From NCBI RefSeq assembly GCF_019393635.1, contig NC_057866.1:277396874-277460873 (forward strand): DNA of 64,000 nucleotides. The letters run 5' to 3'. This DNA comes from Dromiciops gliroides. Its lineage: Eukaryota > Chordata > Mammalia > Microbiotheria > Microbiotheriidae. The translations under genes and the position numbers were made by a program. Numbering within the stretch: the first letter of the stretch is position 1; each line of letters begins with the position of its first letter. Shown here one piece after another: positions 22,709 through 33,586 of the stretch. A model generated the notes under the pieces. It did no database searches and was not told the origin of the DNA. It saw only the letters and a list, made by a program, of their open reading frames with translations.

Positions 22709-22836
22709 TGGGAGATAGTCAGGGTTAAGTGACTTGCCCAGGGTCATTCAGCTAGTAAGAAAGGCTAGATTTGAACTCAGGTGCTCCTGATCCCAGGGTT
22801 GGTGTTCTATGCACTAGGGCGCCACCTGGCTGCCCC
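22709..22836 (-). repeat. WSINE1-type SINE, antisense, diverged
   Basis: 'TCAGGGTTAAGTGACTTGCCCAGGGTCATTCAGCTAG' through 'GCCACCTGGCTGCCCC'. It has small losses in its middle and is older than the copy at 61898. Confidence 0.92.
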
Positions 22837-22849
22837 ACCATTGTGTCTT

Positions 22850-23435
22850 AAAATGCAGTGCCTAGGTCAGAACTGAGCCCTTCAAGCCTGCTGTTGCACA
22901 GCGTAGAGCTTTGCCCCTTGGAGAAGCAATCTGGTGTAGGAAAGTCTGAGGTTACCACAGTGTTCAGAGCACCAGGCCTGGAGATGTTATGTGGAGACTG
23001 CATGTCCTACCCTTGTACTTGTTGTAGATAGTTCCTAGTGCCAGGGAAGCCTGTGTCCTTCTTCCTGTCCAAAAACAGAGCCTGCTGGGGCTCAGGTCCC
23101 CGTCCTCCCTCCTCCTCTCCCCCACATTGCTCCCCAGATGTCACTGTGTCACTACCTACAGGCTGCCATCATGTCTGTGGTCTGTCTTCACTATTCCATC
23201 CCTAAGGTGCATCATCAGGATTTTTCAGGCCCTCCTCCCCGGGCAGGACAGAGCCCTTTACTCTTGTTTTTCCAGGGGTCCTACCAGTCACTTAATCTCC
23301 CTCCCCTCCTGCAGTCCATCCGCTTTCGCAGAGAACCAACCATTAACTTTTCACATTAGCCCACCTAGCGAGGGTTAGGGCATGGGAGAACAGCTCTTAC
23401 CTTCCCCAGATAACTGGTGCATGCTCAGCCTTCAT
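22850..23435. other. No gene recognised
   Basis: Unique DNA with no repeat or coding signal that I can support. Confidence 0.3.
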
Positions 23436-23439
23436 CACA

Positions 23440-23640
23440 AGCTCACAGATTTAGGGCTAACAGGCACCCCAGAGCCAGCCTCGCCTGGACCCTGCGTTTT
23501 ACAGAGAGCCAAGGCAGCCAAAGGCCCGAGAGGTCAAGTCACACAAGTCATCCCCAGGCCACTCAGCCAGTTAGGGGCAGAGCTCGGGGCCCAGCTCCAG
23601 AGCCAGCATCCCTCCCAGGACGCCCCACAGCCTCCTGGTC
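23440..23640 (-). repeat. MIR-like remnant
   Basis: 'GCGTTTTACAGAGAGCCAAGG..GAGAGGTCAAGTCACACAAG..CACTCAGCCAGTTAGGGGCAGAGC'. Confidence 0.6.
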
Positions 23641-23874
23641 CAAGCTGACCTCCCACACCGGGTCATTTTCCCCAGGACCATCGCAACTCAAGTGATTCCA
23701 TGTAATCAGAACAAACAGACTAATTTAGAGCCAATAAACAATGGCTGCCTCTGCCATCTTTGCCTGGCTCCCTGTCTTGCATTCATTGTAGAATCAAACA
23801 TCTGAGGAGCTCTGAAGTAGCTTGTTTTGAAGCCTCGTGAGCAGAGGAAGCACAGAGGAGGAAGAGCAATGCAG

Positions 23875-24105
23875 GGAGGAGGATATAGGGAGGGAAGGAA
23901 GTAGGGAAAGAAGGGAGGGAAGGAAGTATGAAGGAAAGAAGAAAGAAAAGGAATAGAGGGAGGGAGGATGGAAGGAAGGAAGAAAAGGGATAGAGGGAGG
24001 AAGGAAAGAAGGAAGAAAAGGAATAGAGGAAAGAAGGAAGGGAACAAAGGAAGAAAAGAGGGAAGGAGGGGGGAAGAAGAAGGGAAAGAGGGGAGGAAGG
24101 GCTGT
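23875..24105. repeat. Imperfect purine tract (GGAA/GAGGGA units)
   Basis: About 230 bp almost without pyrimidines on the + strand, with interleaved GGAAGGAA, AAAGAAGG and GATAGAGG units. It is an interrupted, hence older, relative of the pure GGAA tract at 30.7 kb. Confidence 0.93.
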
Positions 24106-24181
24106 GAGGTGTTTTTGCACAAGAGGAAGCACTGACTGGGAGGACATGGAAGGTGTGAGGGCCAAAATTTGATACACAAAG

Positions 24182-24835
24182 TGTTATTTGGGGGACTCGC
24201 CTTAATATTGGGGTCCCAGAAATATGAGGAACCTTTTAAGTTTAACCCTCCTCTCTGAACTGCCCTTTTTAGATATTTCTCCCATGCCAATAAGATAAGA
24301 GCTTTAGTTCACAAAAGGATCAGATTTTATTACTTGGGAATTAATTAAACAACAAAGGTGAAACTAATAAAAATCAAAGATAAGGAAATAAGAAAATAGA
24401 AATACAGATAGATATTCTTAACTCTAAACTTAGCCTATGCAATCCCCAGATCATTTTCTATTAAGCTAGTTCAAAGGAATTTAGGGTCTTCTATAAGTAA
24501 CTCACCCAACACCTGAACAGCCCGCCAGACCAAGAACCAGCACAAGCCAGCAGGACCACAGTCACCACACCAAGACAAAGCATGAACATGTGCCACCGGT
24601 GCAAGGGCCCAGAAGGAAAAAGGCCGAATTCTGGAAGATGCCTAGCATTCCGGAAGACGTCTGCCTTCCTTCAGGGAGCATTCAATCTCTCCTCCCCCAA
24701 AAGGGGAGGTCCTTCAAAAACTGCCTTTCTGGGCTCAGTAGCATACCTAACCTCAGGGTGGGCCAGGTGTGGCCCCTCCCAAATGAGTTAGCTAAAAACA
24801 GGAATATTAATCTTTACCACAAATAATTTTTACCA
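24182..24835 (-). mobile_element. Solo LTR of an endogenous retrovirus (fossil)
   Basis: Read on the - strand, the 654-bp unit begins TGGTAAAA and ends AATAACA, the TG...CA ends expected of an LTR, with an AATAAA-type signal in its 3' part. The 5-bp sequence CAAAG flanks it at 24177-24181 and 24836-24840, which fits a retroviral target-site duplication. No internal coding region is attached, so it looks like the product of LTR-LTR recombination. Short blocks are shared with the two LTR-like units at 46.9-48.1 kb. The exact ERV class is not determined. Confidence 0.72.
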
Positions 24836-24974
24836 CAAAGGGCAGAGCCAGAAGCAGTCTGAGACAAGAGACAGACAGAGCACCAGCCAGAGCTGAGGGC
24901 AGCGGCGTCTCCCTCAGCCAAAAATCTGCTCATGGATGGACATTTTCTTCCTTCAGATGAATTTCTATTTAATG

Positions 24975-25085
24975 TTGGATTCTCAGATGACAGTCCTAAG
25001 GCTAGAAGGGACCTTGGGGCCACCTAGTCCAACCCCCTCACTTTATAGATGGGGAAACTGAGGCCCAGAGAGAAGAGGGCAATGA
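24975..25085 (-). repeat. MIR-like remnant
   Basis: 'CTAGAAGGGACCTTGGGGCCACCTAGTCCAACCCC..GGGGAAACTGAGGCCCAGAG'. Confidence 0.75.
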
Positions 25086-25089
25086 CTGG

Positions 25090-25925
25090 CCATGGGTTCT
25101 ATTGCTGGCTCTTCCCCTGGGCTTTGTCTTCTGTCATTTCTGGGTATCTTGCTGGATGCTCTCGCCGCTATCTAAGGTACCTAGGCACGTTGTCATCAGA
25201 GGATGCTGCAGACCGCCTGGGCAGAGGAAACAGCTGAGGGGCTTAGGTAACAGACAAAGGTTCTGGCCCAGAATCCCAAGGTAGTAGGGATGGAGGACTC
25301 TACTCAGGCAGACTCTCACCTCTGCCAAGCACGCACTCTCTCCCTCCCTACCCCAAAAACAGAATTACTGGGGATTTCTTAATCTGCCTTAACGCTTGTT
25401 GTGCCCTTCCAAAGGTGAAGGAACCAATGAGGGAGCCTTCCACTCTGCCCCTGATGCTCACCCACAAAGAGGAATTGGTTCATGCGGTGGAAAGGATGGG
25501 CACCGTGAAGGGGAGCAACCCTTCTATCATCAATAGACGAACAGCCATTAAGTCCTGCCCACACGGCAGACAGCGCACCACCTGATGGGAAGAGAAGAGT
25601 GTAAATGTCTTTGTCCTCAGCGAGCTTACATTCTATCTGAGTACAGGCTATCTTAGAACACCGGAGAAATGTAAAAATGGATGTTGGAAGTTGTCTTTAC
25701 ATGTAATTGGGTAATTTTTTAAAAAATAAAAATTAAATTTAAAAAAGAACTCATGAGAGAGGAGAGGAATACAGACAAACATTGATGTGTCCTGTAGATC
25801 TGGGTACAGCAGGCCTCAAAGGAATTGGAAAAGCATAGCTAGCATCCCTTGGAATACAATTCCATCAGGAAAGTTAGCCTGGAGGAATGGTAAGCTATGA
25901 AGAATAAAATTCTGAGGATATACAG
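25090..25925. other. No gene recognised
   Basis: Unique sequence with a weak ancient-repeat patch near 25590-25650 ('GAGCTTACATTCTATCTGAG') and an A/T-rich patch at 25700-25745. Confidence 0.3.
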
Positions 25926-25927
25926 AA

Positions 25928-26085
25928 GATATATATATGTATATATACATACATACATACATATACACATGTATATATGTATATATATACATACATACAT
26001 ACATATACACATGTATATATGTATATATATACATACATACATACATATACACATGTATATATATATGTGTGTGTGTATATGTAAA
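25928..26085. repeat. Higher-order AT/GT minisatellite (unit about 44 bp, about 3 copies)
   Basis: A compound unit of (TATA), (CATA)4 and CACATGTATATATG repeats about three times with almost no variation. It is nested inside a MIR-type SINE whose tail resumes at 26086. Confidence 0.92.
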
Positions 26086-26132
26086 GTATTTTACAAACCT
26101 TAAAGTGCTTATAAATGCTAGCTAAAGTCAGG
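26086..26132 (+). repeat. MIR-type SINE tail
   Basis: 'AAAGTATTTTACAAACCTTA', then 'AAGTGCTTATAAATGCTAGC', is the standard 3' end of the MIR-like marsupial SINE. The 5' part has been lost or replaced by the minisatellite. Confidence 0.75.
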
Positions 26133-27205
26133 TGAAGAGGAAAGGAGAAGTTGCCTAAGAGGTCAGTGTGGATGCATAGAGAGCTCACCAGCCAACTCAG
26201 ATTTAGAATAGGTATGCACAGAATGTGGAAGCCAGGGCAGGTGGGTGGAGGGGGTGGATGCCAGCAGCCTGGCACAGACCTGCAGAAAGAGCAGAGGCTG
26301 CCAGGGAAGCTAAGGACAAGGTGGGGGGTGGGGAGGTTGTAAGTGATATTAGGGAACAGAGCAGAGTCAGAGAAGAGATAGGATTGCTGATGGGGGTGAA
26401 AGGATGGTGATAATAGAAGACTAAAAGAAGGCAGAGCTGTCCAGCAATTACTGTTTTCTCTGCCCAGGAGAATGGTCTTTGTGCTTGAAAGGACAGAACC
26501 AGCGTGCCTAATGGGGAGGTGAAACCCGGGCTAAGTCAGGGGATTGTAAGAGCACTGGCCACCATGGGGGAGCTCACGTCATCGAGGCCAGATGAGGGTG
26601 CTCAGAGAAGTGTCTGCTGCAATTGCTGAACCCCTATCAATCAGGGATCTTTGAATGACTGTGGGAAACAGGAGAGTTGTCACAGGATTGGAGAAGGGAA
26701 GAGTGGCCTGATTTTCAGAAAAGGAAGAAGATGGAATCTGCGCGTTCTGGGCCGACCATCTTTGATCCCTGGCAAGGGTCTGGAAGGTCTCTTAAAGGGA
26801 CGGTTGGCAAACACCTAGAAAAGGAGGCTGCGATCACAGAGAGCCCGAGGGGCTTGCTCAAGAATATTTACAGCTGGACCGACCGCCCTCATCTCCTTTG
26901 TTGACTAGGTTATCAGGCTGGTGTGGATCATGGGAATGTTGTAGATAGATGAGAGGTAAGAGAGTGGAGTTGTGATTCCATCGGCATAGGGAACCCCAGA
27001 TGAGGAAGCTCCCTCTCTCAGTGTTGTTGGACACCTCCGTGACTTAGAGTCTTAGCTGCCTGGGGCACTGAGAGGCAAGTGACTTGGCCAGGATCTCACA
27101 GCCAAAGATGTCCGAGGCAGGGCGTGAACACAGCTCTTCTTGGCTCCAAAGCTTGCTCTCTCTACTCCTCCATATTTCCTAGTTGTAGTTTCCCTAGATT
27201 TTATC
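26133..27205. other. No gene recognised
   Basis: Purine-rich unique DNA. The short open frame at 26677-26904 shows no domain. Confidence 0.3.
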
Positions 27206-27209
27206 CATT

Positions 27210-28420
27210 TCTTTGAGTGTCTCCTTCTATATAAGGAATGTTTGTTGCCTCCACTTCCCTTCCTTTCACTCTCCTCTGAACACTCCACTCTGGCTTCTCA
27301 CCATGCACTGCACCCAAGGCGCCAGTGGATCTGGTGGTCTTCTCAGTCCTCATGCCTTTGGACCTCTCCGCAGCCTTGGCGTCTGGTGGTCACTCTCTCC
27401 TCCTGGATCTCCATCCTCTGGACCTGCTTTCCTACCATCTTTCTCAGCCTTCTTTCCTGGCTCATCATGCCCTGACCAGGGATGTGCCCTCCCCCCAACC
27501 CGGCTCTGCCCTGGGTCCTCATCTCTCCCTCTACCTCTCCCATGGTGACCTCGTCTGCTCTGATGAGTTCAGTTATCATCTCTCTCTCTGCATCTGTCCT
27601 TGGGACCCGTCCAGCCTTACCAGTTGCCTATTGGACATTTCCAAACGGATGTGCCCCAGGCATTTCCTGAACTGAACTTAGTCTCTTTGCCCCACACCCG
27701 CCTCTCTTTTGAACTTCCCTCTCTCTGCACAGTTCCATTATCCTTGCAGTCAGTCAATCTTAACCCTTTGTGCCATCCTCCACTCTCTCGCCTCACTGAT
27801 CCATCAGTGGGCAGTCTTCTCATTTCTGCCCCTGCAACACTTCTCACATCCGTGTCCCTCCTCTTCTCTCCATTCGCATGGCCCCTATCACCTCTCATTG
27901 AGACCTTCCTCCCCTCCCACCTAACCCATGGCGAGAGACACCTTCTTGGCCTCCCCACCTCCAGTCTCGCCCCTCCCCAATTCATCCAGGATGTGGCTGC
28001 TGGAGTGACATGACCGCATCACTCTACCCACCTTCTGTAGCTCCCTGTGGTAAAAATAAAACCTTCTTGGGTCAATATCTGAAGCCCTGCTTCAGTCTCC
28101 CTTCTCTGATTAGTGCACACCCTCCCCTTTACCATACTTGGATCCCGACCACTCCCGCCTCCTGCTGCTCAGCAGCCTCAGCCCTTCGCCTCCCGTCTGT
28201 CCCCTGGTTCTTGCTCACCTCCACGTCCTCCCTGAAGGCTTCCCTCATCCTCACAGCTGTTCATTCTCTGCCCTTCCTCCAATGATCTCAAAGTGGCTTT
28301 TCTAGGTAACCCCAGCAGACTGAGAGCTCCCTGAGGCCGTGGCCTTTCTTGTTTGGTTTCTGTGTCCTCAGCTCTGAGCATTCTTGGGCCTCGCCCATCT
28401 TTTTGTGGCCTAGACCGGAA
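27210..28420 (+). repeat. Long L2 LINE copy (reverse-transcriptase region to 3' end)
   Basis: Pieces of reverse transcriptase are readable: LDLSAALASGGHSLLLDLH near 27355-27420 and LDISKRMCPRHFLN near 27620-27672. They are followed downstream by L2-like 3' DNA and the end 'AGACTGAGAGCTCCCTGAGG' near 28318. Length and open frames of about 110-137 codons could be taken for a gene, but the motifs and order are those of a decayed LINE. Confidence 0.8.
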
Positions 28421-28596
28421 AAGTGATTGGCACAGGGAGCTCCCAGGTGAGGAAATGTCCTCCCCCCAGGCAGAGCATCAGCTCATGGTGTTGCCTGTTT
28501 TGACTCTGTGGGAGTTTGTGGCCCACGGGCAAAGCCCGAGAGCCCAGAGAGGGAATGGAGAAAGACATCTGTAGATGGGTTCTCTTCCAAAATAGG

Positions 28597-28745
28597 AGCT
28601 GGCAGTGTGGTGCGGTGGGAAGGGCAATGGTTCTAGCATCAGAGAGCCTGGGCTCTGATTGTCCCCTGCCCAGAACTACCTTGTGCCTTTGGGCCCATCT
28701 CCCCTCTCTGAGCGTTCACTTCTTCACACGTAACTTCCAAAGCCC
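28597..28745 (+). repeat. MIR remnant
   Basis: 'AGTGTGGTGCGGTGGGAAGG', 'GCATCAGAGAGCCTGGGCTC' and 'CTGAGCGTTCACTTCTTCAC'. Confidence 0.6.
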
Positions 28746-29009
28746 CTAAAATTGAATCAGACAGTGCCTGGTCTGGTCTTTGGCGCCTGGTTCATGGTGA
28801 CGCTTCCCCATGGAAGACCTGGGGACCTGATTAGCCTCTTCTTCCAGGACCTTGGTCCCCGGTCCTGTGGTCTCATCCTCCCTGGCCTGGAATTGTCTGG
28901 AGGTTTGCTTGGGCTCTGACCATGGCTGAGCCCTCCCTATATCCCCCGTCCCCCAGACTTTGTTTCTCCCCGGGTCTCACCAAACCCTTTTCTCTCTTTT
29001 CTCCTGCAG

Positions 29010-29136
29010 GGGAGTTGCTGAGCCAGCCCAGACCAGAAGGCGTCGCTGAGATCATCTGCCCCAAAAATGGCAGCGAGCGAGTGAACGTGGCCTTGGTCTA
29101 CCCCCCGACGCCCACCGTGATCAGCCCTTGTTCCAA
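29010..29136 (+). CDS. Candidate penultimate coding exon of an unidentified gene
   Basis: A 127-bp interval is preceded by a strong polypyrimidine acceptor (TTTTCTCTCTTTTCTCCTGCAG) and followed by the donor AA/GTGAGT. Only one frame is open, entering with two bases of a split codon: ELLSQPRPEGVAEIICPKNG then SERVNVALVYPPTPTVISPC. It leaves with two bases (AA), and the next candidate exon supplies a G to give Lys. If not spliced, translation would stop at TGA 29138. The sequence is not derived from any repeat that I recognise. I do not recognise the protein: no domain is visible, only a Pro-rich hydrophobic stretch near the C-terminus. It lies 21 kb upstream of FRG1 in the same orientation. 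Comparison with other marsupial or eutherian proteins would settle it. Confidence 0.42.
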
Positions 29137-29458
29137 GTGAGTGCCAAGAGAGCCCAACCCCTCCCCCTTCCCTCAGCATCAGTTGCCCCTGAGGTCTCAC
29201 TGTGTAAACCTTGATATGCCACATAAATGCTAGCGATCATCACAATTATTACTAGTTATTTGTTATTATTATTATTACCTTTTCAAAAGCCTTATTTTTT
29301 CCCAAAATTCCACTGAATTTCTGGGACATCTAGATCTCCCCACAGCCAGGATCCCTGCCAGGCATAAGTCAATGCCTGGTGCCTCCCTCCAGGTGTCGAC
29401 TCTGTCACCACTGGGCTCAGCAACGCAGGTCTGAGGAGGACGGAAGGGAGGGAGAGAA

Positions 29459-29683
29459 TGGGCATTTATTAAGCACCCACTGTGTGCCAGGGACTGTGCT
29501 AAGCACTTTTACAGAGATCTCATCTGATCCTCACAGCCACCCTGGGAGGTCACTGCTGTCACTCTCCCCATTTGACAGACAAGGAAACTGAGGCTCAGAG
29601 AGGGTAGTATGTATCTGAGGTGGATTTCATCTTCAGGTCTTCCCAACTCCAAGTCCAACACTCTATCTGCTTCTCCATCCAGC
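29459..29683 (-). repeat. MIR-type SINE, antisense
   Basis: 'GGCATTTATTAAGCACCCACTG', 'GACTGTGCTAAGCACTTTTACAG' and 'AAGGAAACTGAGGCTCAGAG'. Under the two-exon model it lies in the intron. Confidence 0.92.
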
Positions 29684-29689
29684 AGACTC

Positions 29690-30140
29690 AAGCATTGGTA
29701 CATAGTGGCCAGAGGGCCAGACTTGCAGTCAGGTAGGAAGACCCTGAGTTCAAATCCTCCCTCAGACAGCAGCTGTGTGTCTCTGGACAAGTCACTTAGC
29801 CTGTTTCTGCCTCAATTTTCTCATCTGTAAAACTGGGGGGTGATGGGGCAGCTAGGTGGCGCAGTGGATAGAGCACTGGCCCTGGAGTCAGGAGTACCTG
29901 AGTTCAAATCCGGCCTCAGACACTTAACACTTACTAGCTGTGTGACCTTGGGCAAGTCACTTAACCCCAACTGCCTCACTAAAAAAAAAAAGAAAGAAAG
30001 AAAGAAAACTGGGGGTGATAATAGCACCTACCTCACAGGGTTGTTGTGAGGATCCAATGAGTCAATATAGGTGAAGTGCTTTGCAAACTTCATAACGCTA
30101 AGGAAATATTAGCTACTGTTATTCTCCCCATTTTCGAGGC
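29690..30140 (+). repeat. MIR-type SINE split by a younger SINE
   Basis: The 5' half (29690-29844) ends TCATCTGTAAAACTGGGGGG and the 3' half resumes at about 30005 with AAAACTGGGGGTGATAATAG and a standard tail. The two halves join cleanly once the insert is removed. Confidence 0.93.
29845..30004 (+). repeat. WSINE1-type SINE nested in a MIR
   Basis: GGGGCAGCTAGGTGGCGCAG through CCCCAACTGCCTCACT plus A-rich (GAAA)n tail. Its target-site duplication, AAAACTGGGGGTGAT, is present on both sides (29829-29844 with one extra G, and 30005-30019). Confidence 0.97.
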
Positions 30141-30316
30141 TAGCAAACTGAGTCTTAGACGGAAGTGTGGTTTGCCCTGAGCCACACATTCTTGTGCCCA
30201 GCAGACATCATCCATGTTGCCACCTACCTCGTTCTCCTTGAGTCACTAGTGAGTGGGCTCCTCCCCTCTTCCTCCCCCTAACAGCTTCTTCTCTTCCTCC
30301 CTTCCACTGTTCACAG

Positions 30317-30350
30317 GAAGAATGTTGGCGAAAAGCACAGAAACCAGTAA
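30317..30350 (+). CDS. Candidate last coding exon of the unidentified gene, with stop
   Basis: After the acceptor CTTCCACTGTTCACAG, the base G completes the split Lys codon from the exon ending at 29136. The frame then reads KNVGEKHRNQ and stops at TAA 30348-30350. The phase match supports joining the two exons, but a 34-bp coding stub occurs easily by chance. The predicted C-terminus is basic and lacks a recognised motif. Confidence 0.38.
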
Positions 30351-30666
30351 TGGCAGGTGGGGCTTCGGGGTTTCCAAAGAGGAAGACAGCCCTGAACCCG
30401 CCTTGGCCATCTTGGCTGGCGTCTAGGGGATGGAGCCTTGACCTGCCTCACAGCATGGACAGATACGGAAGGTACTTTCAAGAGGATGGAGCGGACAGCC
30501 TGGAGTCTTTGGAAATGGAGTTGGGAGAAAGGGGATTGGGGAGGGAGGGAGGGGAGAAGGAAGGAAGGAAGGGGAAAGACTATGGAGCAAACATCTTACA
30601 ATCTGAACCTCAGAACTGTGATCCGCCAAGGAAGAGCTACTTGAAGAAGAAAGGGGGAAAGCCGAA

Positions 30667-30892
30667 GAAGGAAGGAAGGAAGGAAGGAAGGAAGGAAGGA
30701 AGGAAGGAAGGAAGGAAGGAAGGAAGGAAGGAAGGAAGGAAGGAAGGAAGGAAGGAAGGAAGGAAGGAGGAAGGAAGGAAGGAAGGAAGGAAGGAAGGAA
30801 GGAAGGAAGGAAGGAAGGAAGGAAGGAAGGAAGGAAGGAAGGAAGGAAGGAAGGAAGGAAGGAAGGAAGGAAGGAAGGAAGGAAGGAAGGAA
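30667..30892. repeat. (GGAA)n microsatellite, about 226 bp
   Basis: More than 50 GGAA units with a single GGAGG interruption near 30768. Its purity suggests recent expansion or active slippage. GGAA arrays can be bound by ETS-family proteins. Confidence 0.98.
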
Positions 30893-33545
30893 GAATAAAA
30901 GGGAGGAAGGTCCAATGGCCACTCAGGGATTTTGTTTTCTGTGCACACATAAGCCATAGCTGCCGTCCAGATGGCTGGATCAGACTCTGAAGTCACTTCT
31001 GTCCCACGGGAAGGGAGAGCCTTGCCTAATGCTCACTGCTGCTGCAGAGCAATGACAAGTGTAAAGTATGTACATGTTTATCTTTATTTTTATAATATGC
31101 AAATACATTTAAATTTCTACAGTGGAAAGCTTCCAGCATTAGTTCACACCGGGTGCAATATTCAGCGTGAGAGCCGTGCCGAGGGGCTGGCCTCTGGTTT
31201 CCCTTCACGGGTTGGGGTCTCTCTTTCTCTTGACTGCCTGGTTTTCTCATCCTTCACATGCAGGCACGCTCATGCGCACACATGCAGCCGTGGTAGTTTG
31301 GGTGGGGATTTGAGGTTCATTCTGTTCTTTGCTGCTACTCTCTCACCATGGAATAGGAGAGAAGGAATCCTTGGGCCCTCCTAGGACATCTGACCCCCTT
31401 CCTGCTGCCACCGAGCAGGATAGCATAAGCCGGCCGTGCTTGGTAGCCAGAGAGCGGCCAGACCCGCCCCTCTCCACACGAAGGAGCGGTCTTTATCCCC
31501 CAGCTCCCATGCTCCAGGAGCTTGTCCGTGCTGTCTGTCCCCAGCCTGGGCCCAGCAGCCTCTCCGGTTTGGTGTAGGCCCTTCCAGACTCGGCATTCTA
31601 CGGGCACAACCTTGGAGAGCCCAGCGTCTCTGAGCTCCCCAAAGAGGCATCAGGGCAGGCCGCCCGATGAAGACAAAAACCCTTCGTGTGGATCAAGTCT
31701 TGGCTGGCAAAGCTTCAACAGCTGGAGGACGGGGACCCAGAAGGGCTGAAATTTTTCCTGCGGGGCAGGGGCAGGTGAGAGGCCCGCTTCCTCGTCAGGT
31801 CAAGCCTAGCAAAGGCACAGGAAGTGTGCCTGGAGGACCCCCTTCCCCCTCCCCCAATGGCAGCTCTCAATGGACCTACCCGGTTAAAGACCTGCCCCCA
31901 TCGCTGCCCAGAGAGCCCAACTGAGCACAGGCTCAGTGACCATAAAGGGTCCCCAGAGACAGAGCTGTCTTCACCGTCCATCTGTGGTCAGACTTCTCAA
32001 GAGACAGGTGCACATCCTCCAGAGCCACCAAGCATGGGCACACATGTACACCCAGAGGCCCCTGAAAGCAAGCAGGGCACCTTCCACCCTCCCCAACACC
32101 GGGAGTCAGGCGGGAGAAGAACCCCATTTGGGCTTTCCTGTCGGGGGCAGCATTCCCTGTGACTGGATATGTAGACTGTTCAGGGGGCCTCCTGCAAAGA
32201 GCTGGCAGGGCCTTCCCTGTGGGCCCAGGGGCCCATCCAGGCCAGAGAGCACAGGTTCCATGAGACTCTGAGGGCCAGAGATCACACCTCGAAGTGATGA
32301 TGGGGAGTGGGCCTCAATGGAAGTCTCTCCATCAGGAAGGAGGAGGAGGCCAAACCGGAGGCCAGTCCACTGAAGAGCTCAGTATCTCTCTGCAAGGCAC
32401 CGCTGGGGGAGGAAGATGAAGCCTTGCGTGAAGAGGCTGGCCTCTATACCCTGGGAGCCCACTGAGCCCCGCCGGCCCTGCCGGGGGAAGCGGGCGGCAT
32501 GCCAAATGTGTGTGTTTCTGTCTCTCTCTCACACTCTCGAATACTTGAATATGGTAGATGGCTCCAGCCCGAGGTTCTGGGGCCTCTGAGTGAACCCCGC
32601 TGTCCCCGTTCTCTCTGTGTATGTGTGTACAGTGTAAGCGGGATGGTGACGTGTAAATTGTGCTCCAGGCCACCTGCCCGAGCCGGGGGCAGGCGGGCGG
32701 ACAGGATGCTCTACGTGTGTGTACCCATATCTATGCATATAGGTCTCTCCTTTTTTATCTTGGCATGAACCGGTGCAGAGTCTGTTGTAGATAGAGCGCG
32801 TCTGGTCTTCTGACCCGTGTTTCAGAAGACGCCCGAGGGCTTACCGCGGGAGAAGCTGGTGGATGCCCGGCTGGGGCGCGGTTCACCCCGGATGCCCACG
32901 TTCTTGTGTGTCCCTGTGGTAGTTTTGAATGTGTGACGTGTACACTGTGACTTATGCTCTCAAGGAACCCAGAGCGGGGGGACGGAGGGGGACGGGGACC
33001 CCCCCACCCAATCTACTTGAGAGCCTGCTTTGTCTGAGGAGGCGGGGCGGGAGTTAAGACCAGAGGTCCTGACGGTACTTCCTGCCATGCAGGAACATTT
33101 GCCATCTACGCAGGGGTTCCGCGTCCTCTTTCCAGACTGGGGAAAGACTGGTCCAGTGGCCAGGTGAGGCTGTAGCTGCGCTCCACAAAGCACAAGAGGG
33201 CTGTCCCTACTTAGTGGCCCCTCTCCCGACTCTCTGAGAAGCTGCCTCCGGGGCGCTTGTAGCTTCCATTCAAGCAACGGGCAGCGCGTAGGCTGCTGCT
33301 GCTGCTGAGACCGAACAGCGAGCGTGTTGTCCAAATACGTGGGACCCTCTCTAAAAACGCGCCTCGACGCCGCCGTCCACCCCTGCCCCTTGTGTGCAAG
33401 ACTCTGAGGGCTGAGGAAGGACTGGGTGGGCTTAGTGCGCTCGCGGATGGGTTTTCTCATGCCACAGTTTGTGAAACGTAATCGCAGTTGACTGTCAAAT
33501 CGTCCTAACAGGGCAGAATTGTAAAAAAAAAAAAATTAACAATTA

Positions 33546-33586
33546 AATAAAAAATAAAAATTCTTGCCCTGGAAAATTTAAATAAA
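33546..33586 (+). terminator. Clustered polyadenylation signals
   Basis: Three AATAAA hexamers at 33546-33551, 33553-33558 and 33581-33586. A T/G-rich stretch with GTGCTTGTTGATGTTGTTTG follows about 80 bp later, then a (TG)n run. This is a plausible cleavage and polyadenylation region for the upstream + strand transcript. Confidence 0.4.

Noticed and set aside
25928-26085. Regularly spaced repeats resembling a CRISPR array.
   Set aside because: The units are AT/CATA simple sequence without distinct spacers, and the genome is a mammal's.
27325-28013. Frames of 110-137 codons that might look like a gene.
   Set aside because: They contain L2 reverse-transcriptase remnants and follow L2 order to its 3' end.
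30423-30996. Long open frames on both strands with KEGR or LPSF repeats.
   Set aside because: They arise from the GGAA microsatellite, which has no stop codon in any frame.
33289-33306. A (CTG)n-like run.
   Set aside because: Only about five to six units, within normal range, with no coding context.
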